In this document: piece by piece, positions 23,928-30,419 of the stretch
How positions within the stretch are numbered: the first letter of the stretch is position 1
How the letters are laid out: the number at the start of each line of letters is the position of its first letter
Source: Planctomycetota bacterium
GTDB taxonomy: Bacteria > Planctomycetota > Phycisphaerae > Phycisphaerales > SM1A02
NCBI GenBank assembly: GCA_003671025.1
Contig: QWPW01000034.1
Span: 1-34,393, forward strand
DNA length: 34,393 nt
Reading direction: 5' to 3'
Translations under genes and position numbers: made by a program
Notes under the pieces: model-generated
The model's input: only the letters and a program-made list of their open reading frames with translations
What the model was told of the DNA's origin: nothing
Database searches by the model: none

Positions 23928-26330
23928 TCAAGGCGCCGGCGTCGAATTCGCATCCACAAACACGCTGTCGTGATTCGCCAGTTCGGTCCCTGTGCTTTCG
24001 TCGCTGAACTCGATGCGGTTGTTGAAGCGCGTCAGCGGATAGCAGTCGAGTCCTGCGAGGTCGAAGAAGATCGCCAGCGATCCGAGTTTCGTTGCGGCGT
24101 AGTGATAGTCATTCGTGCTCGCTGCGCCCAAGGTGGTCGGTGGAGTTTTCGTGAGCGGCATTTGTGACAACTGACTCACGTAACTTTGGTCTGGCGAGAT
24201 TCCCAGCACCGCCATCGCGTTGTTGGTGACGCGATAGATGTCTGCGCCGCTGCGATCAACAGCAATACCCAACGCTTGTTGCGCGGCTGCGCCGAGCGAG
24301 AGCGCGTCGACGCGGTACGAATCATCGCCGCCTTCGTCGACGAAGATCGCGATCGATTCGTCCCACGCGCCGCCGATTTGCGCGGCGGTGCGCGCGATGT
24401 AGGTGTCGTTGCCTGCGAGGTCGAGCGCGACTCCCGCGGCTTGATGCGCGGCCGATCCGATGCCGTATCGATCGCTGATGGAAACGTCATCGCCCGACTC
24501 GTCGAGCAGAATGCCGAGTCCCAAAAAGTAGCCGCATCCCTGGGAAAACTCGCCTGATCGACGAATGTCGCGGCCGGCGAAATCGATGTATGCGCCCACG
24601 CCTCCCGCGGCGGCGAGTCGAAAGCCGACACCCAATCCCATGCCAAAGCCTGAGTGTTCTCCTGCGACTCCGTACACCGAATCGCGATGACCGAGCGTCG
24701 CCGTGTCATCGCCTGCGACATCGATCACCGCGCCGATTCCGAGCGGTCCGCCGACTCCCAGCGCCATGCCTTCGCCGTCGTACGTGTCGCGTCCGTTGAG
24801 GTCGAGCAGAATCGCCGCGCCGCCTGCGGATGCGCCGAGACTCCACGCGCCGCCGTGATAGACATCGTCGCCCGCGCGGTCGAGCAGCATCGAGATGCCG
24901 AGCACCGAACCGACCGTGAGCGCGCCGCCGTTGTAAATGTCGTTGCCCGCGTGGTCATCGATGATCGAGACGGCGCCGATCGAACCTGCGGGTCCAACGA
25001 CACCGTCGCCGTTGTGCACATCGTTGCCCGCGAGATCGACGACGAGACGATGTGATTTCGCTGCGGCATTCCACTGGTAGTGATCGTCGCCGCCGAAGTC
25101 GAAGACTGCAGCAACGACTCCGAGGTCGTAACGATTGTTGCCTGTGCCGCCGATGACGACCCAACCGAGCTCTGCGATTTCGCTCGCGGCAAGAATGGTT
25201 CCATCAACAGCGCCCACGAGTGCGGCGGGAAGTTCTGCTGCGGGACTCGACGCAACCGTGGGCGCAATGTTTGGTGTGACTTCGAAGTGGGCGATGATCG
25301 CGGCAGCGTCGATCGGTGTGAACGCAGGCAACTGCGCCAGCGCGCGCATCGACTCGCGCGAGTTCACTCCGCTCACGATCAAACGATCGAGTCGCTCGAC
25401 GACCAGTGGACGAAGACCGGGCATCTGCGCAATCTCATCGGTGACGTGCGCGCGAAACTGCGCGCGCGCTTCGTTGAGCAAGAAGTCGAGGTACCACACC
25501 GCGGCATCGGTGTGTTCGATCGCGAACTTGCCGTGCGCGATGGGCAATGCGCAATCGCGATTTCCCGCGAGGCCTGCGATGAGTTGCGCGGTCGTATGAA
25601 ACGGCGCAGTGGTGAACGCCTCTTTCGCGGGAACCGCCGCGCGAATGAGTGCAGGAGATTTTTGAGGTTGCGCGAAGATCGCGCGCAAGAGCGGTGGAGT
25701 AGTCGAGTCTTGTTCGCGAGACGGAAGATCTGCGAGCCACGTCAAGAGTTTCTCTGAGCGACTGCGTGCGGCGGGACCGAGCAGGATGAGCGCAGCATCC
25801 GTCGCGCTGCCGTCAACGCCTTCTTGCAGGGGAAATTCTGCAAGCGGAGCGAGTGGCGCATGTCCCGCAATGCCCGCGCGTTTCCATGAACCCGACCAAA
25901 CGTTCGCGTCATCAAGGATGAACTTGATTGTGCGTTGTGCGCCTTGGGTGTTGGGCTTGCCGCTGACGCGATCGATTCCTTCGCGATAGCCGAGCGTGAC
26001 TTCGCTGCCCACCGCGCGCGTGATCAGTGCATCCCACGTCGCACGGGTGGCGGGTGCGCCGTCGATGAGTTCGATGAGGTCGCCGCGCGCGAGTGTGCTC
26101 GACGAAATCATCTCGCCGTCAAGCGGCCCCGGACCGACGCGCCACACCATGAGTCCCTCGTTGCGCTCGACGATGTGGATTCCGTGAAACGCTTCGCTCC
26201 TCGTGGGGATCGGTTCGCTCGAGACGACGAGGCTTGGCGCGGCGGAATCTTGCGCAGCATCAGCTTCAGAAATGTCGCGCGTGTGAGCGAGTGCGATCAG
26301 CGACGCACACGCGAACAGCGCGACAGTCAT
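23928..26330 (-). CDS. Exported PDZ protein with VDxAGxDxY solenoid repeats
   Basis: An 800-residue protein with a signal peptide (MTVALFACASLIALAHT). Residues about 45-140 form a PDZ-like domain (FHGIHIVERNEGLMVWRVGP, RGDLIELIDG). A helical middle (140-370) follows. From about 380 on, some twelve repeats of 25-40 residues carry the core hydrophobic-D-x-x-G-x-D-x-Y (LDRAGDDVYHGG, LDLNGRDTYDGEG, VDEGGDDSYR), separated by glycine-rich GxGxGxG turns. The even spacing suggests a beta-solenoid with aspartates in a line, which could bind calcium as RTX repeats do. No catalytic motif is seen. Its ATG (26328-26330) overlaps the stop of the pseudouridine synthase gene as ATGA, so the two are translated together. 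Function unknown; probably an envelope or surface scaffold. Confidence 0.8.
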   Translation of the reverse strand: MTVALFACASLIALAHTRDISEADAAQDSAAPSLVVSSEPIPTRSEAFHGIHIVERNEGLMVWRVGPGPLDGEMISSSTLARGDLIELIDGAPATRATWDALITRAVGSEVTLGYREGIDRVSGKPNTQGAQRTIKFILDDANVWSGSWKRAGIAGHAPLAPLAEFPLQEGVDGSATDAALILLGPAARSRSEKLLTWLADLPSREQDSTTPPLLRAIFAQPQKSPALIRAAVPAKEAFTTAPFHTTAQLIAGLAGNRDCALPIAHGKFAIEHTDAAVWYLDFLLNEARAQFRAHVTDEIAQMPGLRPLVVERLDRLIVSGVNSRESMRALAQLPAFTPIDAAAIIAHFEVTPNIAPTVASSPAAELPAALVGAVDGTILAASEIAELGWVVIGGTGNNRYDLGVVAAVFDFGGDDHYQWNAAAKSHRLVVDLAGNDVHNGDGVVGPAGSIGAVSIIDDHAGNDIYNGGALTVGSVLGISMLLDRAGDDVYHGGAWSLGASAGGAAILLDLNGRDTYDGEGMALGVGGPLGIGAVIDVAGDDTATLGHRDSVYGVAGEHSGFGMGLGVGFRLAAAGGVGAYIDFAGRDIRRSGEFSQGCGYFLGLGILLDESGDDVSISDRYGIGSAAHQAAGVALDLAGNDTYIARTAAQIGGAWDESIAIFVDEGGDDSYRVDALSLGAAAQQALGIAVDRSGADIYRVTNNAMAVLGISPDQSYVSQLSQMPLTKTPPTTLGAASTNDYHYAATKLGSLAIFFDLAGLDCYPLTRFNNRIEFSDESTGTELANHDSVFVDANSTPAP

Positions 26331-28183
26331 CGGCTGCGTCCCTTGGGCGATGAGGACTTGCCGCCAAACGGCTTACTGCTGAAACTCTTGCCGCCGGACT
26401 TGCCTCCCGATTTGGGGAACGATTTCGGCTCGCGTTCGCGCGTGTCTTCCCGTGATTCAGCGCGCGAATCCGCGCGACGCTTCGTGATGGGAACAACGCG
26501 TGTTGCGCGCACAGGTGCGCTCGCTCCGCGCTCTGTTGCCTGCGAACGCGTCGCGCCTGATGCGCCGTGTTTGGAGTTGAAGCGCTGCGCATGACCGCCA
26601 TCGTTGCGCGGCGCGCGTTTGCTGTCCTTGCGCGCCGCTGGTTCGGCACGCGGCGCACGCTCGGCCGCCGGCTTGCGCGAGGCAGCGCGCGGCGATTGCG
26701 ATGGACTGCGCGGCGGACGCTTGCTTGCGCGTGCGTCTGCGCGCGGAGCTTTCGATTCGGCGCGAGGCGCATCGCGTTTCGAAGGATGAATCTCGCGCGG
26801 CGGTTCGGCCGACTCGTATCGATCTTCGCGTGGCGCACGTGGCGCTTTGAAATCACCGCGCGGCGCACGCGTATCTGCACGCGGCGCTTTCGAATCGAAG
26901 CGCGGCGCGCGCGTATCTGCACGCGGAGCTTTCGAATCGAAGCGCGGCGCGCGCGTATCTGCACGCGGCGCTTTCGAATCGAAGCGTGGTTCGCGCGTAT
27001 CTGCACGTGGCGCTTTGGAATCGAAGCGTGGCGCACGCGTGTCTGCGCGCGGAGCTTTCGCTTCGAAGCGTGGCGCACGCGTATCTGCGCGTGGCTCCTC
27101 GCGTGTGTCTTCTCGATCATCTGTGCGCAGTCTCGGCGTATCGACATTCAACGGACGCGCACCTTCACGCGAAGGTCGCGGCGCAGTGCTCGGACCGCTG
27201 CGATCCATGCGTCCCAGGCGCGGCGCGTGCAACTTCTTCGACTTCATCACCTTGAGTGATTTCAGCGGATTGAACGGTTGCACCGACTTGTCGCGCGCGG
27301 CGGTTTCGTTGCGCGAAGGTGCCGCGGCCATGCGCGTGCTCTTGCCTCCGGTCGTTCCCTTACTCACTGTGGCCGTGCTCGCATTCGCCTCTTCATTGCG
27401 CGAGGCGCGCTTGAGTTGTTGAATCTCGCGCGCAGTCAACTCACGCCACTCGCCCACCGCAAGTCCCTTGAGTTTGAGCGGACCAAAGCTCGTGCGCCGC
27501 ATCTTCTTCACGGGATATCCCAGCGAAAGCATGAGCGGTTTGAGTTGGAGATTGCGATGCTCGCACAGTTCCATGTGCACCGTCGTCGCATCGCGATCGC
27601 GCTTGAGCATGCGCAGCGAACTCTTCGCAGGACCGCCACCTTCGGCTTTGAAGATCGCATGTTCGATCTTGGCGATGGTGTACTCATCGATGCTTCCATC
27701 GAGCGTGACGTCGTATCCCTTGAACACTTCGTAGCGTGGATGCGTGAGTCGATTGGCGAACTCACCGTCGTTGGTGAGGATGAGCAAACCCGACGCATCA
27801 AGATCAAGTCGACCGACGCAATAGAGGCGCGGCCGCGAAGGATGATCAACCAAGTCAATCGCGCGCGGACGTCCTTCGGGATCGCTGTTGGTGCACACGG
27901 TTCCGCGCGGCTTGAAGAGCATGATCGAGACATGCTTCTCCGCTTTGCGCAACGGGCGTCCGTAAACCTCGATGCGATCCTCGTCGGGATTCACCCACGC
28001 GGGCAGCATGTCCACCGTCTTGCCGTTCACGGTGACCGCACCGTTACGCACCAATTCTTCGCACTCGCGCCGCGCCGCAACGCCTGCGTCGGCCAACACC
28101 TTTTGCAGGCGTGTTCCGCGATTTTTGTCGGTGTAATCGTGCGTTCTAATTTCGCTTGCGCGCGTCGGGCGTTCACTGGTCAT
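26327..28183 (-). CDS. RsuA/RluB-family 23S/16S rRNA pseudouridine synthase with long basic tail
   Basis: Isomerises a uridine of rRNA to pseudouridine. From ATG 28183 the 618 residues contain an S4 RNA-binding domain (about 23-75, RLQKVLADAGVAARRECEEL), then the catalytic domain with Asp127 in GRLDLDASGLLILTNDGE and KPRGTVCTNSDPEGRPR. The fold ends at about residue 270 (PLKLKGLAVGEWRELTAREI). That is the usual family length; the remaining 340 residues are an Arg/Lys/Ala/Pro-rich disordered extension with six near-identical 14-residue repeats (APRFDSKAPRADTR). E. coli RluB has a shorter basic tail. It overlaps the next gene (PDZ-solenoid) by four bases. A longer start at 28225 is possible but adds a segment without similarity. 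RluB-like is more likely than RsuA, but this is not certain. Confidence 0.9.
   Translation of the reverse strand: MTSERPTRASEIRTHDYTDKNRGTRLQKVLADAGVAARRECEELVRNGAVTVNGKTVDMLPAWVNPDEDRIEVYGRPLRKAEKHVSIMLFKPRGTVCTNSDPEGRPRAIDLVDHPSRPRLYCVGRLDLDASGLLILTNDGEFANRLTHPRYEVFKGYDVTLDGSIDEYTIAKIEHAIFKAEGGGPAKSSLRMLKRDRDATTVHMELCEHRNLQLKPLMLSLGYPVKKMRRTSFGPLKLKGLAVGEWRELTAREIQQLKRASRNEEANASTATVSKGTTGGKSTRMAAAPSRNETAARDKSVQPFNPLKSLKVMKSKKLHAPRLGRMDRSGPSTAPRPSREGARPLNVDTPRLRTDDREDTREEPRADTRAPRFEAKAPRADTRAPRFDSKAPRADTREPRFDSKAPRADTRAPRFDSKAPRADTRAPRFDSKAPRADTRAPRGDFKAPRAPREDRYESAEPPREIHPSKRDAPRAESKAPRADARASKRPPRSPSQSPRAASRKPAAERAPRAEPAARKDSKRAPRNDGGHAQRFNSKHGASGATRSQATERGASAPVRATRVVPITKRRADSRAESREDTREREPKSFPKSGGKSGGKSFSSKPFGGKSSSPKGRSR
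26850..27100 (-). repeat. 42-bp tandem repeats in the pseudouridine synthase tail
   Basis: Six units spaced exactly 42 bases apart (anchor gtatctgc or gtgtctgc at 26871, 26913, 26955, 26997, 27039 and 27081) encode 14-residue units on the minus strand. The frame is kept throughout, so copy-number changes would lengthen or shorten the tail without breaking it. Confidence 0.9.
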
Positions 28184-28249
28184 GGTCGCAGTGTACGAGT
28201 CGATCGCATGAGTGCGAGCGAGCAATCATCGAGCCGCTATCCTGTCGCG

Positions 28250-28495
28250 ATGCCCATTTACGAATACGAAGCTGTTGAAGATGGAGAAGTGATCGAGCTC
28301 ATGCGCTCGATGAAGGACGCGGATGTTCCGGTGGAAGATCCCCAGCAGCGCGGACGAATCTTTCGACGACGGCTTTCGGTGTTTGGCGTCGCGGGCAGCG
28401 CGAGCGCGAGTGCTCCACAAACTGCCTCAACGGGACATGTGCACTCGTCAGGCTGCGGCTGCGGACGACCAATGGGAAGTTGCGGAAACTCGTGA
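28250..28495 (+). CDS. FmdB-like small protein without the zinc ribbon
   Basis: An 81-residue protein starting MPIYEYEA, the hallmark opening of the FmdB/FmdE regulatory family. In typical members a CxxC pair follows (MPIYEYRCxxCG) and a second pair about 20 residues on, forming a zinc ribbon. Here those cysteines are absent (EAVEDGEVIELMRSMKDADV). The first 50 residues are otherwise colinear with the family, including RRRLSVFGV. The end carries a new cysteine cluster (SSGCGCGRPMGSCGNS, four Cys). ATG 28250 is chosen because the family always starts at MPIYEY; ATG 28208 would add 14 residues. Its stop overlaps the GTG of the next gene. Role unknown. Confidence 0.75.
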   Translation: MPIYEYEAVEDGEVIELMRSMKDADVPVEDPQQRGRIFRRRLSVFGVAGSASASAPQTASTGHVHSSGCGCGRPMGSCGNS

Positions 28496-29310
28496 GTACA
28501 TCTGCTTCGTCTCGTCCCGCTGCTGAGCGCGGCCTCATCCTGCACGGTGTTGACTTTGGTGGTTGTGACAGCGCGGGCTCTGCGAAGATTCGCATTGCCG
28601 AGCGCGTGCTCGCGCCTAAGAGTGCGGTGACGGTGCGCAATCGCATCGATCGTCACGCGCTGCGCCGAGCAATTCTCGAAACTATGAACGATGGCGGCGA
28701 ACACTTGTGGCGCATCAACGCGCCCTTTGGTTTGCCCATCGAGTGCTTTGCAGAAGCGCGTCCCGAAGGACTCGCTGCGGGCGAACTCACATGGCAGAGC
28801 ATCGCGCAGTGGATGAGCGGCTTCGCATCGGCGCGCGAGTGGCGTGCGGCGATGCGCGAGTTCACGCGACGCGAGCCCAAGCGCGCCTGCGATCGCGCAC
28901 TTCATGCGCCGCTGGCACCGATGAATCTGCGCATGTTCAAGCAGACATTCGTGGTGATCACGGAGATTCTCGTCCCGCTGGTCAACGAGGGTGTGCCCAT
29001 CATGCCCGTGTCGATGCCGCACGGCCGAACTGCTTCGGCGACGCGCGTGTGCGAGAGTTGTCCCGCGAGTGTGCTCGCGAGCTATCGCTGGCCCGCGAAG
29101 GGATACAAGGGCGTCGGCGAGCCACCGCGCAAACTGCGCGAAGACATCATTCGACTGCTGCGCAAAGAGGGCATCGACATCCCCTCGGCGTTTGCCGTCG
29201 AAGCGATTCATGATGTCGAAGGCGGACTGCTCGACGCGCTCATCATGCTCACGCCTCCCATCAGCAGCGAGCTTTCACATGAAGCCGCGGTTGAGGGTTG
29301 GATCTATTGA
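28492..29310 (+). CDS. DUF429-type protein (RNase H-like fold)
   Basis: A 272-residue protein from the GTG at 28492, which overlaps the preceding stop codon as GTGA. The opening GLILHGVDFGGCDSAGSAKI has the GxDF acidic strand seen in DUF429, whose fold is RNase H-like. Later segments fit the same family as I remember it: PHGRTASATRVCESCPASVL (about 180-199) with WPAKGYKG, and FAVEAIHDVEGGLLDALIM near 243-261, which offers conserved Asp and Glu. No characterised activity is known to me for this family. The context, between an FmdB-like protein and QueE and coupled at the translational level, suggests a shared pathway. Confidence in the family name is moderate. Confidence 0.7.
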   Translation: MSTSASSRPAAERGLILHGVDFGGCDSAGSAKIRIAERVLAPKSAVTVRNRIDRHALRRAILETMNDGGEHLWRINAPFGLPIECFAEARPEGLAAGELTWQSIAQWMSGFASAREWRAAMREFTRREPKRACDRALHAPLAPMNLRMFKQTFVVITEILVPLVNEGVPIMPVSMPHGRTASATRVCESCPASVLASYRWPAKGYKGVGEPPRKLREDIIRLLRKEGIDIPSAFAVEAIHDVEGGLLDALIMLTPPISSELSHEAAVEGWIY

Positions 29311-29323
29311 CGGAGCGGTGTTG

Positions 29324-30028
29324 ATGGAACCAGCGCATGACATCCTGACCTCGACGCTGCGGATCAACGAAACATTTTTTTCGATCCAAGGCGAGTCCAC
29401 GTGGGCGGGATGCCCGTGCTTTTTTGTGCGCCTCACCGGTTGTCCGTTGCGTTGCCACTACTGCGACACCGAGTACGCGTTTCGCGAAGGCGCGCCGCGC
29501 ACGTTGCAGATGATTCTCGATGAAGTGCGCGCGTCGGGCGCCACGCTGGTGCAACTCACCGGCGGCGAACCGTTGGCGCAGAAGCGCGCGTTCGACTTGA
29601 TCGCGCTGCTGTGCGACGCGGGCTACACCGTGCTCATCGAGACCTCGGGCTCGATCGACATTCGCCCCTGTCACCCGCAGGCCATTCGAATCCTCGACAT
29701 CAAGACGCCAGGATCGGGCGAAGTCGAACGCAATCGCTGGGAAAACCTCGATGATCTTCGCCCGCACGACGAGATCAAATTCGTACTCGTCGACCGCGCC
29801 GATTACGAATGGGCCCGCGCGTGCATCCGCGAGCATCACCTCGAAACTCGCTGCCGCGCCGTGTTGCTCAGCCCCGCGTTTGCGCAGAAGAAGGGCCTCG
29901 AGATTCAGGGATGTCCCGGGCTCGACCCGCGCGCGTTGGCCGAGTGGATCCTCGAAGATCGCTTGCCCGTGCGTCAGCAAACCCAGTTGCACAAGTTGAT
30001 TTGGGATCCAGGCATGCGCGGGGTGTGA
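29324..30028 (+). CDS. queE: 7-carboxy-7-deazaguanine synthase
   Basis: Radical SAM enzyme that contracts 6-carboxytetrahydropterin to 7-carboxy-7-deazaguanine in queuosine and 7-deazaguanine biosynthesis. The 234-residue product opens with LRINETFFSIQGESTWAG, the QueE signature that binds substrate. The cluster motif C-x3-C-x2-C is at C40, C44 and C47 (GCPLRCHYCDTEY). GGEP follows at LTGGEPL, and SGSIDI, DIKTPGSGE and EIKFVLVD continue the partial TIM barrel. ATG 29324 has GGAGCGG about seven bases upstream and starts 13 bases after the DUF429 stop. An upstream extension in the same frame lies inside the DUF429 gene and was rejected. No queC, queD or queF lies in the window. Confidence 0.93.
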   Translation: MEPAHDILTSTLRINETFFSIQGESTWAGCPCFFVRLTGCPLRCHYCDTEYAFREGAPRTLQMILDEVRASGATLVQLTGGEPLAQKRAFDLIALLCDAGYTVLIETSGSIDIRPCHPQAIRILDIKTPGSGEVERNRWENLDDLRPHDEIKFVLVDRADYEWARACIREHHLETRCRAVLLSPAFAQKKGLEIQGCPGLDPRALAEWILEDRLPVRQQTQLHKLIWDPGMRGV

Positions 30029-30049
30029 GCGCGTCGTTGCGACGGACCG

Positions 30050-30100
30050 TTGCTCGAAAAAGACAACGACCCGCGCTGAATTTCTTCAGCGCGGGTCGTG
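30050..30100 (-). terminator. Terminator of tRNA-Leu
   Basis: A 13-bp perfect stem (30068-30080 with 30085-30097) around a 4-nt loop is followed on the minus strand by GTTGTCTTTTT. It begins about ten bases beyond the tRNA 3' end. It may also stop the convergent queE transcript, although no T run is present on the plus strand. Confidence 0.85.
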
Positions 30101-30107
30101 TCATTAG

Positions 30108-30192
30108 TGCCCACGAGAGGGCTCGAACCTCCAAGGTTTTTACACCACCAGCACCTCAAGCTGGCGCGTCTGCCAATTCCGCCACATGGGCA
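30108..30192 (-). tRNA. tRNA-Leu (anticodon GAG)
   Basis: The 85-nt minus-strand sequence has acceptor GCCCATG paired with CGTGGGC (one T-G pair), discriminator A, the D-arm segment TGGCGGAATTGGCAGACGC typical of tRNA-Leu, anticodon stem CCAGC/GCTGG with loop TTGAGGT (GAG), a long variable arm, and the T-arm GGTTCGAGCCC. CCA is not encoded. Confidence 0.95.
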
Positions 30193-30335
30193 TACGTGGT
30201 CCTCGCATGTAATGAGATCGAGGGATGGAAACCTTAGCCGAAAGCACTGTGCGCGGCAACCGTGCGAGAAACAAATGCTTGATGCAGATTCGGGCCGCAA
30301 CTGCTCGACGAAGCTTCTCGCCTCAATCGCGCGCC

Positions 30336-30375
30336 GCAAAAACAAAGCGGAGGTCCCGAGTGTCGGGACCTCCGC
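30336..30375 (-). terminator. Terminator of the metalloprotease gene
   Basis: A perfect 13-bp stem (30347-30359 with 30363-30375, GCGGAGGTCCCGA) with a 3-nt loop is followed on the minus strand by TTTGTTTTT. It lies 45 bases beyond the stop at 30420-30422. Confidence 0.9.
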
Positions 30376-30419
30376 GGAGATGTTGGTGATTGTAACTGTC
30401 GTGTCTTACGCGGTCGCGC

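Noticed and set aside
26850-27100. A regularly spaced repeat array that could suggest CRISPR
   Set aside because: Units are contiguous 42-base repeats with no unique spacers and stay in the reading frame of the pseudouridine synthase tail.
27278-28249. Long plus-strand frame that could extend the FmdB-like protein to 405 residues
   Set aside because: The extension is antisense to the pseudouridine synthase and the family always starts at MPIYEY.
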